From: Bacteroides eggerthii
Lineage (GTDB): Bacteria > Bacteroidota > Bacteroidia > Bacteroidales > Bacteroidaceae
Direction: 5' to 3'
Assembly (NCBI RefSeq): GCF_025146565.1
Contig: NZ_CP102258.1
Coordinates: forward strand, 1,143,501 to 1,207,500
Length of the DNA stretch: 64,000 bases
Positions 9,468 through 17,427 of the stretch are shown here, in pieces. A model generated the notes under the pieces. It ran no database searches and had not been told where the DNA came from. It saw only the letters and a program-made list of their open reading frames with translations. Within the stretch, counting starts at the first letter, position 1. Each line of letters begins with the position of its first letter. The position numbers and the translations under genes were made by a program.

Positions 9468-10850
9468 ATGATAAAACTTACAGAGAAAATAGGCTATGGA
9501 TTTGGAGATATGGCCTCATCCATGTTCTGGAAACTGTTCGGCGCTTATCTGATGATATTCTATACGGATGTTTTCGGTTTGCCGGCTGCGGTGGTAGGGA
9601 CTATGTTCCTGATAACAAGAATATGGGATTCGGCTTTCGACCCTATTGTCGGAGTTGTTGCCGATCGCACACACTCCCGTTGGGGAAAGTTCCGGCCTTA
9701 TCTCTTGTGGTTGGCCGCTCCGTTCGGTATCATAGGTGTGCTGACTTTTGTTACTCCGGACTGGAGTCCGACCGGTAAGTTGGTTTATGCTTATGTCACC
9801 TATTCGTTGATGATGATGATATATTCTGCCATCAATGTCCCTTACGCTTCTCTATTGGGCGTGATGAGTCCTAATCCTAAAGAACGCAACACACTTTCTA
9901 CATATAGAATGACCTTTGCCTACATCGGTAGTTTTATAGCTTTGCTGCTGTTTATGCCGTTGGTAAACTTTTTCAGTGGTAACAGTAAGGACTTGGGCGA
10001 CCAGCAGACCGGTTGGACTATGGCGGTTGTTGTTATAGCCATATTATGTATTATTTTATTCTTCGGTTGTTTTGCCTGGACAAAAGAGCGGGTAAAGCCT
10101 ATCAAAGAAGCACAGAATCCGTTGAAAGAAGATCTGAAAGATCTGTTTAAAAACAAGCCTTGGTGGATCTTATTGGGTGCGGGTGTGGCTGCTTTGGTAT
10201 TCAACTCCATTCGTGATGGCGCTACTGTCTATTACTTCAAGTATTTTGTTGTAGAGGAAGATTATGCAACTGTCTCCTTTTTCGGAATGTCATTCGTGTT
10301 GAGTGGATTATATCTCGCTTTGGGGCAGGCTGCCAATATAATAGGCGTGATAGCTGCCGCTCCCGTCAGCAACCGCATCGGCAAGCGTAACACCTATATG
10401 TGGGCTATGATTATAGCCACAGTCCTTAGCGTTCTTTTCTATTGGTTTGATAAGGAAGACCTGATATGGATGTTTGTTTTTCAGGCACTGATCAGCATTT
10501 GTGCGGGTAGCATCTTTCCGTTGCTTTGGTCCATGTATGCCGATTGTGCTGATTATTCGGAACTGAAAACCGGTAATCGTGCCACCGGTTTGATATTCTC
10601 CTCTTCTTCCATGAGCCAGAAGTTCGGTTGGGCTATCGGGACGGCAATCACCGGCTGGTTGCTTGGCTTTTTTGGCTTTCAGGCAAATGCCGTACAAAGT
10701 GAAGAAGCGATTAGCGGTATCAAGATGTTCCTGAGTTTTCTACCGGCGGTAGGCACGATATTGAGTGTGGTCTTCATCAGTATGTACCCGCTTACTGAAA
10801 AGAAAATGAAAGATATAACAACTGAATTGGAATGTAAAAGACAATTATAA
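9468..10850 (+). CDS. GPH-family sugar:cation symporter
   Basis: 460 residues with about 12 predicted membrane segments and no cleaved signal. The start KIGYGFGDMASSMFWKLF and the loop RIWDSAFDPIVGVVADRTHS followed by RWGKFRPYLLW are the MelB/GPH-family signatures, including the conserved Asp residues used in cation binding. In the mannan cluster of Bacteroides this transporter is taken to import mannobiose across the inner membrane. It is 7 nt from the GH130 stop and 4 nt before the epimerase, so the three genes are tightly co-transcribed. Confidence 0.9.
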   Translation: MIKLTEKIGYGFGDMASSMFWKLFGAYLMIFYTDVFGLPAAVVGTMFLITRIWDSAFDPIVGVVADRTHSRWGKFRPYLLWLAAPFGIIGVLTFVTPDWSPTGKLVYAYVTYSLMMMIYSAINVPYASLLGVMSPNPKERNTLSTYRMTFAYIGSFIALLLFMPLVNFFSGNSKDLGDQQTGWTMAVVVIAILCIILFFGCFAWTKERVKPIKEAQNPLKEDLKDLFKNKPWWILLGAGVAALVFNSIRDGATVYYFKYFVVEEDYATVSFFGMSFVLSGLYLALGQAANIIGVIAAAPVSNRIGKRNTYMWAMIIATVLSVLFYWFDKEDLIWMFVFQALISICAGSIFPLLWSMYADCADYSELKTGNRATGLIFSSSSMSQKFGWAIGTAITGWLLGFFGFQANAVQSEEAISGIKMFLSFLPAVGTILSVVFISMYPLTEKKMKDITTELECKRQL

Positions 10851-10854
10851 GAAA

Positions 10855-12054
10855 ATGATGTGTATGAATATACTAAGCGAGATGCAGCTTGAGATGCGCA
10901 CTGTGCTGGAAGATAATATTCTTTCGTTTTGGGAAGATAAAATGACAGATTCGGTGCATGGTGGTTTCTATGGCCGCATCACCGGGACAGGTAAGCTGGA
11001 ACCGCAGGCTGTGAAAGGAGCTGTACTCAATGCCCGCATATTGTGGACTTTCTCGTCGGCTTACCGCCTGTTGGGGAAAGCCGAATATCTGGAGACAGCC
11101 ACTCGTGCCAAACGTGTCATTATTGATCAATTCTACGACAAGGAACAGGGTGGAATATATTGGTCGCTCGACTATGCAGGTCGTCCTGCAGATACCAAGA
11201 AACAAATTTATGCCTTAGGTTTTGCCATTTACGGCCTGAGTGAATACCATCGTGCTACCGGAGATGAAGAAGCGCTGACCTATGCCATCCGTCTCTTCAA
11301 AAGCATTGAACAATATAGTTTCGATTCCGTAAAGAACGGTTATTGCGAAGCATTAACTCGTGATTGGAACAACATTTCCGATATGCGTCTCAGTGACAAG
11401 GATGAGAATGAACGCAAGACCATGAATACCCATTTGCACATTTTGGAGCCTTACACAAATCTCTATCGCGTGTGGAAAGACGCCGTTCTTGAGAAGCAAC
11501 TTTGTAACCTGATAGAGCTTTTCACAGATAAGATATTGAACCAGCAAACCGGACATTTGGAGCTCTTTTTTGATGATGATTGGGTGAGCAAATACCGTAT
11601 CATATCCTATGGGCATGACATTGAGGCTTCCTGGCTGATTCATGAGGCGGCTTTAGTCTTGGGAGATAAAGCGCTGTTGGAGAAAGTGGAACCTTTGGTG
11701 GAGTACATTGCGGCCGCAGCCGATGAAGGATTGACGTCCGAGGGCGGCATGATTTACGAGACTTTCCCCGACAAAGGCACTACAGACCGGGATTGCCATT
11801 GGTGGGTGCAAGCCGAAAACGTGGTGGGGCACATTAATCTTTATCAACATTTCGATGATGAAGTGGCTCTTCAGAAAGCATCTCGCTGTTGGGAGTATAT
11901 CAAGAAGCATTTGATAGATTACAAAAACGGAGAATGGTATTGGAGCGTTCGTGCCGACGGAACGGTAAACACAGCCGATGATAAGGCGGGTTTCTGGAAA
12001 TGCCCCTATCATAACGGGCGCATGTGTATGGAAATGATAGAGCGCTTTTCTTAA
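10855..12054 (+). CDS. Cellobiose/mannobiose 2-epimerase (AGE family)
   Basis: 399 residues, (alpha/alpha)6 barrel of the N-acylglucosamine 2-epimerase family. Conserved elements include GGFYGRITGTG, NARILWTFSSAYR, the histidines in THLHILEPYTNLYRVW and SYGHDIEASWLI, and WWVQAENVVGHINLYQ. The epimerase converts mannobiose to mannosylglucose, the substrate of the GH130 phosphorylase two genes upstream. This closes the pathway. Three in-frame ATGs occur at the start (10855, 10858, 10864); the last, MNILSEM, fits relatives well. A long hairpin at 12082-12130 follows the stop and separates it from the convergent aspartate kinase gene. Confidence 0.92.
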   Translation: MMCMNILSEMQLEMRTVLEDNILSFWEDKMTDSVHGGFYGRITGTGKLEPQAVKGAVLNARILWTFSSAYRLLGKAEYLETATRAKRVIIDQFYDKEQGGIYWSLDYAGRPADTKKQIYALGFAIYGLSEYHRATGDEEALTYAIRLFKSIEQYSFDSVKNGYCEALTRDWNNISDMRLSDKDENERKTMNTHLHILEPYTNLYRVWKDAVLEKQLCNLIELFTDKILNQQTGHLELFFDDDWVSKYRIISYGHDIEASWLIHEAALVLGDKALLEKVEPLVEYIAAAADEGLTSEGGMIYETFPDKGTTDRDCHWWVQAENVVGHINLYQHFDDEVALQKASRCWEYIKKHLIDYKNGEWYWSVRADGTVNTADDKAGFWKCPYHNGRMCMEMIERFS

Positions 12055-12081
12055 AAAAACAGGTTAGTTGTTTTCAGGTTG

Positions 12082-12130
12082 AGGCTATATTAGAGTGAGG
12101 TATTGGGGAATATCCATTCTGATATAGCCT
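12082..12130. terminator. Bidirectional hairpin between epimerase and aspartate kinase genes
   Basis: A 9-bp perfect outer stem (AGGCTATAT at 12082-12090 with ATATAGCCT at 12122-12130) continues as an imperfect inner stem. It lies in the 98-bp gap between two convergent genes, followed by TTTCC on the plus strand. Its position supports a role as a shared terminator. The poor U-tract makes it less certain. Confidence 0.55.
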
Positions 12131-12152
12131 TTCCGTTATGTATAGGAACGTA

Positions 12153-13490
12153 TTATCCTGTGACTTTGTCTGTCTCCGGTTCGAAGAGTTTATTGCTGAG
12201 TGCCTGCAAAGCTCTTTTCTTATCTTCTGTCTTAATGACGAATGCCACGTCACTGTCATTGCTGCCATACGAAATCATACGTAGCGGGATATCTGCCAGG
12301 GCTTCTATAATTTGTGCTTCGACACCGGCATACTGCCAACGCATGTTTCCCACCACGGATACAATAGACATGCGGTCTTCCATCAGAATTTTGGCATATT
12401 GTTCCAGTTCCGCAAGGATTTTGCATAGACGCTCGCTGTTGTCTATGGCGACGGACACATCCTGATTGGATGAAACCAACAAACAAAGCGGGGTTCTGTG
12501 CTTGGCAAACGTATCAAAAATCTTACTGATAAACTGATAAGGACATAAGCAATGTTTCGACTCGAATTTCACGTAGAAGATATTGTCTTTGGCGGCTATG
12601 GCCTTGATGATATTGTCGTCCTGCAAATCCGAAATCAATGTTCCCTCTGCCTGAGGATTCATTGAGCTGAGTAACCGTACCGGGATATTGCGCTTGCGTG
12701 CCGGAGCGATGCAAAACGGGTGCAATATTTTTGCTCCGTAAAAGGCCAGTTGTTCGGCTTCGTTGAAACTGAGATGCTTTACGGAACGGGTTCCCGATAC
12801 TTCACGCGGGTCATTATTGTGCATCCCGTCAATGTCCGTCCATATCTGTATTTCCTCTGCGCAGATGGCAGCGCCGATGAGCGATGCAGTATAGTCGCTG
12901 CCGCCCCGTTTCAGGTTGTCCGTTTCATTATAAGCATTTTTGCAGATATACCCTTGAGTAATAAAAAGATTGATGCCGGGATACTGTGCCAATTGCGCCT
13001 GCAGTTTTTCCTCTATATATTTCAAGTCCGGTTCTCCTTCCGGTCCGGTACGCATAAAGTCGAAAGCGGAGAGCAGGATATTGGCAATCTTTCGTTCCCG
13101 CAGGTAGAAGTGCAGCAGGGCTGTACTGATAAGTTCTCCTTGTGCCAATACCTCTTTTTCTTCAATCGAGGTGAATTCATCATTGATAAATTGCCAGAGT
13201 CGCTGGAAGCGGTCGAGAATATAATCTATTGCTTCTCGCTTTGTGGACTCGTCTGTCAACAGTTCGTTGGCGAAGTCAATGAACTGGAATTCCATCCGGG
13301 TGATTTTCTCGTGTGCCTGTTCTATATCGCGGTTGAACAGGTTGGCTGCAATTTCTTCCAGATGATTGGTTGTGCCTGCCGTTGCGGACAGGACTACAAT
13401 CTTCGGTGTGGACTCTGAAATGAGTTCCGCTACGTGTTTCATTCTCTCTACTGTGCCGACGGAAGTACCGCCGAATTTGTAAACTTTCAT
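12153..13490 (-). CDS. lysC: Aspartate kinase (aspartokinase III type)
   Basis: 445 residues. It starts MKVYKFGGTSVGTVERMK, the KFGGTSV nucleotide-binding motif of aspartate kinases. The kinase domain fills residues ~1-285 (RGGSDYTASLIGAAI, QIWTDIDGMHNNDPR) and two ACT domains follow (~300-440), where lysine or threonine feedback usually acts. It phosphorylates aspartate as the first step towards lysine, threonine and methionine. It is monofunctional: no homoserine dehydrogenase part is attached. It stands alone and points away from the NtrC-type regulator, with a 287-bp divergent intergenic region between them. Confidence 0.95.
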   Translation of the reverse strand: MKVYKFGGTSVGTVERMKHVAELISESTPKIVVLSATAGTTNHLEEIAANLFNRDIEQAHEKITRMEFQFIDFANELLTDESTKREAIDYILDRFQRLWQFINDEFTSIEEKEVLAQGELISTALLHFYLRERKIANILLSAFDFMRTGPEGEPDLKYIEEKLQAQLAQYPGINLFITQGYICKNAYNETDNLKRGGSDYTASLIGAAICAEEIQIWTDIDGMHNNDPREVSGTRSVKHLSFNEAEQLAFYGAKILHPFCIAPARKRNIPVRLLSSMNPQAEGTLISDLQDDNIIKAIAAKDNIFYVKFESKHCLCPYQFISKIFDTFAKHRTPLCLLVSSNQDVSVAIDNSERLCKILAELEQYAKILMEDRMSIVSVVGNMRWQYAGVEAQIIEALADIPLRMISYGSNDSDVAFVIKTEDKKRALQALSNKLFEPETDKVTG

Positions 13491-13603
13491 TTTTAATTCG
13501 TTTTTAATTATTCTTTCTTTGTTGCCGGATGAAGCCTCTGTATTCCTTTTCGTTTTAGAAGGCTCATGCCCAAAATGGAAGGGTGAGTTTCTTTTTCTGT
13601 TCT

Positions 13604-13633
13604 CTTACAATGTCTCTGAGGATACATTGTAAG
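13604..13633. promoter_or_regulatory. 10-bp perfect inverted repeat in the lysC / activator intergenic region
   Basis: CTTACAATGT at 13604-13613 and ACATTGTAAG at 13624-13633 are exact reverse complements separated by 10 nt. The half-site centres are 20 bp apart, about two helical turns, which fits an operator for a dimeric regulator. It lies between the divergent lysC and sigma-54 activator genes, about 90 bp upstream of the likely minus-7 element of the latter. A hairpin in the lysC leader is the alternative reading. The remainder of 13491-13777 shows no gene. Confidence 0.45.
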
Positions 13634-13721
13634 GCGTTTTTCTACTTCTCCGTAGCCTTATGTACAGTCCCTTCACTTATAAAAGTTCAAAAGACATGCC
13701 GTTTGTTTCCCGGAAAACGTT

Positions 13722-13729
13722 TATATTTG
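13722..13729 (+). promoter_or_regulatory. Minus-7 element of the sigma-54 activator gene
   Basis: TATATTTG matches the Bacteroides primary-sigma minus-7 consensus TAnnTTTG exactly, 48 bp before the ATG at 13778. A TTTG lies 16 bp upstream, somewhat closer than the usual 19-21 bp. Confidence 0.5.
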
Positions 13730-13777
13730 CACATCCCCTGTTTTTACCATTTATTACTTTAAACTTATCCGAGAAAT

Positions 13778-15121
13778 ATGAGCAAGATTTTAGTCGTTGA
13801 CGATGAAGTACAGATTCGTACCCTTTTGTCGCGTATGTTGGAGTTGGAAGGATATGAAGTAGGCCAGGCCGGTGATTGCAGGACTGCTTTGAAGCAGTTG
13901 GAATTTCAGAGTCCGGATGTAGTCTTGTGCGATGTGTTCCTTCCTGACGGTAATGGGGTAGACCTTGTGGCGTCTATCAAGAAAACAGCCCCTAACGTCG
14001 AGATAATCCTATTGACAGCGCATGGCAATATCCCGGACGGGGTACAGGCCATTAAGAACGGCGCTTTCGATTATATCACCAAAGGTGATGATAACAATAA
14101 GATTATACCGCTTGTCAGCCGAGCCGTAGAGAAAGCGCGTATGAACGTCCGTTTGGAGAAGTTGGAAAAGAAAGTAAGGCAGACGTATTCGTTCGATTCA
14201 GTTTTGGGTGATTCGAAAGCATTGAAAGAGGCTGTTTCACTGGCACAGAAGGTATCGGGAACGGATGTGCCCGTATTACTGACGGGTGAAACAGGTACGG
14301 GAAAAGAGGTCTTTGCACAAGCCATACATTATAATAGTAAACGTGCCGGACAGAGTTTCGTTGCTGTCAATTGCTCTTCTTTCAGTAAGGAGTTGCTGGA
14401 AAGTGAAATGTTCGGTCATAAAGCCGGTTCGTTTACCGGTGCGTTGAAAGACAAGAAAGGGCTGTTTGAGGAAGCTAATAACGGTACTATCTTTTTGGAT
14501 GAGATCGGTGAAATGGCTTTTGAGTTGCAGGCTAAACTTTTGCGTATCCTCGAAACGGGTGAATATATAAAGATTGGAGATACCAAGCCTACTCATGTGA
14601 ATGTGCGTATTATTGCTGCGACCAACCGTAATTTGCCGGAAGAGATTGCCGCGGGACGCTTCCGCGAGGATTTGTTCTACAGGCTCTCCGTATTCCAAAT
14701 ACATCTGCCGCCCTTGCGTGAACGGGCGGGCGATGTGCGTATTCTGGCAAAAGCCTTTGTAAAGGACTTCTCCGGTCGGTTGGCGCGTCCCGTTACGGAA
14801 ATAACATCCGCTTTTTTCGAAGCCCTTGAGCAACAACCCTGGAAAGGCAATATCCGGGAATTGCGTAATGTGATAGAGCGCAGTCTGATTGTTTGCGAGG
14901 GTGAAGGGTTGGATGTTGCCGACCTGCCGCTCGATATACAGAACGCACATTACGAACAATCCGATGAAACCAGTCCCGGCAGTTTTGAACTTTCGGCTAT
15001 GGAGCGTAGGCATATAGCTCGTGTGCTGGAGTATACAAAAGGTAATAAGACGGAAGCTGCCCGCCTGCTCAAAATCGGATTGACCACGCTCTACCGGAAA
15101 ATAGAGGAGTACGGGATATAA
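13778..15121 (+). CDS. Sigma-54-dependent response regulator (NtrC family), probable kdp activator
   Basis: 447 residues in three domains. The receiver (1-~120) has the DD pair at 8-9, phospho-acceptor Asp52 in VVLCDVFLPDG, and the conserved Lys in ITKGDD. The AAA+ domain (~140-370) has Walker A GETGTGKE, Walker B GTIFLDEIGEM and the sigma-54 contact loop, here GSFTGA instead of the common GAFTGA. A Fis-type helix-turn-helix ends the protein (NKTEAARLLKIGLTTLYRK). It stands alone with its own promoter. A good sigma-54 promoter lies 310 bp downstream in front of the kdp genes, and the same run ends with KdpD-like and histidine kinase genes. The natural inference is that it replaces KdpE as the kdp activator. 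Confidence 0.93.
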   Translation: MSKILVVDDEVQIRTLLSRMLELEGYEVGQAGDCRTALKQLEFQSPDVVLCDVFLPDGNGVDLVASIKKTAPNVEIILLTAHGNIPDGVQAIKNGAFDYITKGDDNNKIIPLVSRAVEKARMNVRLEKLEKKVRQTYSFDSVLGDSKALKEAVSLAQKVSGTDVPVLLTGETGTGKEVFAQAIHYNSKRAGQSFVAVNCSSFSKELLESEMFGHKAGSFTGALKDKKGLFEEANNGTIFLDEIGEMAFELQAKLLRILETGEYIKIGDTKPTHVNVRIIAATNRNLPEEIAAGRFREDLFYRLSVFQIHLPPLRERAGDVRILAKAFVKDFSGRLARPVTEITSAFFEALEQQPWKGNIRELRNVIERSLIVCEGEGLDVADLPLDIQNAHYEQSDETSPGSFELSAMERRHIARVLEYTKGNKTEAARLLKIGLTTLYRKIEEYGI

Positions 15122-15164
15122 TGTATTCTTTCCAATGGCCTGTTTCAGGGGATAGGCAACTCAC

Positions 15165-15295
15165 CGGAAGTTTCGCCGGTTGAAACCAATAGTTTCGCTT
15201 GCTGAAACTCTTAGTATCCTTGTATGAAACTACTGGTTCCAACCGTTGGAACTACTAGTTCCAAGCATTGAAACTGACAGTTCCAACGGATGTTC
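15165..15295. repeat. Array A: six 22-bp units of alternating short inverted words
   Basis: Units start at 15165, 15187, 15209, 15231, 15253 and 15275; the first five are exactly 22 bp and the last 21. Each unit holds a 5-mer (GTTTC, GTATC or GTTCC) and 7 nt later its complement-like partner (GAAAC or GGAAC), with 5 nt before the next. Pairs partly co-vary: GTTTC occurs with GAAAC, and GTTCC with GGAAC. 22 is not a multiple of three, so it is not coding. The array lies after the stop of the sigma-54 activator, before a hairpin terminator at 15332, and 135-265 bp upstream of the kdp sigma-54 promoter. There are no unique spacers, so it is not a CRISPR. Confidence 0.85.
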
Positions 15296-15329
15296 TTCGA
15301 ATTGTACCATGATTCTTTTCTATTTTGAT

Positions 15330-15366
15330 AGGCACCCTTTCATTTTGGAAGGGTGCTTTCTTATTT
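15330..15366 (+). terminator. Probable terminator of the sigma-54 activator transcript
   Basis: Stem GCACCCTT (15332-15339) and AAGGGTGC (15349-15356) with a 9-nt loop, followed by a T-rich run. It would place array A inside the 3' untranslated region of the activator mRNA. Confidence 0.6.
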
Positions 15367-15429
15367 TGTACTTCCCTGTTTCTTTTTTATTCCTTTAGCA
15401 ATCAGTGCCTTATCTTTCAGGCTTCTCTT

Positions 15430-15446
15430 TTGGCACGCATTTGGCA
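15430..15446 (+). promoter_or_regulatory. Sigma-54 promoter of the kdp operon
   Basis: TTGGCACG at 15430-15437 followed by TGGCA at 15442-15446. The diagnostic GG (15432-15433) and GC (15444-15445) are separated by exactly 10 bp, as required for sigma-54 holoenzyme. The minus-24 part matches the consensus fully; the minus-12 part reads TGGCA rather than TTGCA. The site is 48 bp upstream of the first small ORF, and the gene just upstream encodes a sigma-54 activator. Confidence 0.82.
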
Positions 15447-15493
15447 ATTATAAGGACGGTAAAACATGAATATTAATTTAACAAAGTAAAAAC

Positions 15494-15589
15494 ATGGGAA
15501 TAACGATTTCATTTATTTTCTGCCTGTTGAGCGGATTTCTCGCTTTCTGGCTATTCTGGAAATGTGTGGATTGGTTTGAGAAGATTTAA
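15494..15589 (+). CDS. 31-residue membrane peptide at the head of the kdp operon
   Basis: ATG at 15494, stop TAA at 15587-15589. The peptide begins MGITISFIFCLLSGFLAF and has one hydrophobic helix followed by the polar tail KCVDWFEKI, like a KdpF-type single-span subunit but clearly different from the KdpF that follows 18 nt downstream. It is the first reading frame after the sigma-54 promoter. I do not recognise a named family. A structural role beside KdpF in the Kdp complex is possible but unproven. Confidence 0.7.
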   Translation: MGITISFIFCLLSGFLAFWLFWKCVDWFEKI

Positions 15590-15607
15590 AGAGGGGGAGA
15601 AAAGATT

Positions 15608-15688
15608 ATGTACACAGTATTATTTGTATTAGGTGTTGCAGTGTTCGGGTACTTGATGTATGTTCTGGTGAAACCCGAAAAGTTCTAA
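15608..15688 (+). CDS. kdpF: KdpF, small subunit of the potassium ATPase
   Basis: 26 residues from ATG 15608 to TAA 15686-15688. One transmembrane helix (MYTVLFVLGVAVFGYLMYVL) ends in VKPEKF, the typical C-terminal end of KdpF. It stabilises the KdpABC complex. It lies 12 nt before kdpA. The length and C-terminus match the family well; it is easily missed by gene callers. Confidence 0.88.
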   Translation: MYTVLFVLGVAVFGYLMYVLVKPEKF

Positions 15689-15700
15689 AAGATTAAGGAA

Positions 15701-17407
15701 ATGAATACGGAAATTTTAGGTGTAGTTTTACAGATTTTCCTGTTGGTGGTGATTTCTTATCCGCTGGGAAAATATATTGCGAAGGTTTATAAAGGAGAGA
15801 AGACATGGTCGGACTTTATGAAACCGGTAGAGAGATTGATATTTAAGGTAGCAGGCGTTAATCCCAATGAAGAAATGAACTGGAAGCAGTTCCTCAAGGC
15901 GCTGCTGATATTGAATGCTTTCTGGTTTGTTTGGGGAATGGTGCTGTTGGTCAGTCAAGGGTGGCTGCCGTTGAATCCTGACGGCAATGGTCCGCAAACT
16001 CCCGATCAGGCATTCAACACCTGCATCAGTTTTATGGTGAACTGTAACTTGCAGCATTATTCTGGTGAAAGCGGACTGACGTATTTCACCCAGTTGTTCG
16101 TCATCATGCTCTTTCAGTTTATTACCGCAGCGACAGGTATGGCGGCTATGGCGGGCATTATGAAGTCCATCAGCCGTAAAACAACGAATACAATCGGCAA
16201 CTTCTGGAACTTTCTTGTATTGAGTTGTACGCGTATTCTTTTGCCGCTTTCCCTGATTGTCGGCTTTATCCTTATTACACAAGGCACTCCGATGGGCTTT
16301 GACGGTAAGATGGAAGTGACTACGCTTGAAGGACAAGAACAAACGGTTTCACAGGGGCCTGTGGCAGCTATCGTTCCTATCAAGCAGTTGGGTACGAACG
16401 GTGGCGGTTACTTTGGCGTAAATTCGTCTCATCCGTTGGAAAATCCTACCTACCTGTCCAATATAGTTGAGTGCTGGTCTATCCTGATTATACCTATGGC
16501 AATGGTTTTTGCGCTGGGCTTTTATACAAAACGCATGAAACTGGCTTATAGCATTTACGGCGTAATGCTCTGTGCCTATTTGGCGGGTGTCGGCATCAAT
16601 GTTTATCAGGAGATGAACGGTAATCCGCGTATTGATGATATGGGCATTGCACAGGACAATGGGGCTATGGAAGGCAAGGAAATCCGTTTGGGAGCAGGCG
16701 CCACTGCATTATGGAGCATCACGACTACGGTTACTTCCAACGGTTCCGTCAATGGCATGCACGATTCTACGATGCCCCTGTCCGGGATGATGGAGATGCT
16801 GAACATGCAGATAAATACTTGGTTCGGCGGTGTCGGTGTAGGATGGATGAACTATTATACATTTATCATTATCGCAGTCTTTATCAGCGGACTGATGGTA
16901 GGACGTACACCGGAGTTTCTCGGAAAGAAAGTGGAAGCCCGGGAGATGAAAATAGCGACAATCGTTGCGCTGCTCCATCCGTTTGTGATATTGGTAGGTA
17001 CGGCTTTGTCTTGTTACCTCTTTGCGCATCATCCAGAGTTTGTGGAGAGTGAGGGCGGTTGGCTGAATAATCCAGGTTTCCATGGGTTGAGCGAGCAATT
17101 CTATGAATTTACTTCGTGCGCTGCCAACAACGGTTCCGGTTTCGAAGGTTTGGGCGACAACACTTATTTTTGGAACTATGCCTGCGGTTGGGTACTTATT
17201 CTGAGTCGTTTTCTTCCTATTGTAGGGCAGGTTGCCATTGCAGGTCTGTTGGCGCAGAAGAGGTTTGTTCCCGAAAGTGCCGGTACGCTGAAAACCGATA
17301 CGTTCACCTTTGCCGTAATGACTTTTGCCGTAATCTTTATCGTGGCAGCTCTGTCTTTCTTCCCGGCACATGCGTTGAGCACTATTGCCGAACACTTCAG
17401 TTTGTAA
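15701..17407 (+). CDS. kdpA: Potassium-transporting ATPase subunit A
   Basis: 568 residues, normal family length, about ten membrane segments. The four selectivity-filter-like loops are visible: one near CISFMVNCNLQHYSGE, one in GTNGGGYFGVNSSHP, one near TTVTSNGSVNGMHDS, and one in CAANNGSGFEGL. KdpA is the channel-like subunit that binds and passes potassium. It belongs to the kdpFABC run with short gaps (12 nt from kdpF, 20 nt to kdpB). Confidence 0.97.
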   Translation: MNTEILGVVLQIFLLVVISYPLGKYIAKVYKGEKTWSDFMKPVERLIFKVAGVNPNEEMNWKQFLKALLILNAFWFVWGMVLLVSQGWLPLNPDGNGPQTPDQAFNTCISFMVNCNLQHYSGESGLTYFTQLFVIMLFQFITAATGMAAMAGIMKSISRKTTNTIGNFWNFLVLSCTRILLPLSLIVGFILITQGTPMGFDGKMEVTTLEGQEQTVSQGPVAAIVPIKQLGTNGGGYFGVNSSHPLENPTYLSNIVECWSILIIPMAMVFALGFYTKRMKLAYSIYGVMLCAYLAGVGINVYQEMNGNPRIDDMGIAQDNGAMEGKEIRLGAGATALWSITTTVTSNGSVNGMHDSTMPLSGMMEMLNMQINTWFGGVGVGWMNYYTFIIIAVFISGLMVGRTPEFLGKKVEAREMKIATIVALLHPFVILVGTALSCYLFAHHPEFVESEGGWLNNPGFHGLSEQFYEFTSCAANNGSGFEGLGDNTYFWNYACGWVLILSRFLPIVGQVAIAGLLAQKRFVPESAGTLKTDTFTFAVMTFAVIFIVAALSFFPAHALSTIAEHFSL

Positions 17408-17427
17408 CGAGATAAGAATAATTAGAT

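Noticed and set aside
13778..15121. KdpE
   Set aside because: The output domain is a sigma-54 AAA+ plus Fis helix-turn-helix, not the OmpR-type winged helix of KdpE.
15165..15295. CRISPR array
   Set aside because: Units are contiguous 22-bp repeats without unique spacers, and no cas genes are in the window. The same holds for arrays B and C.
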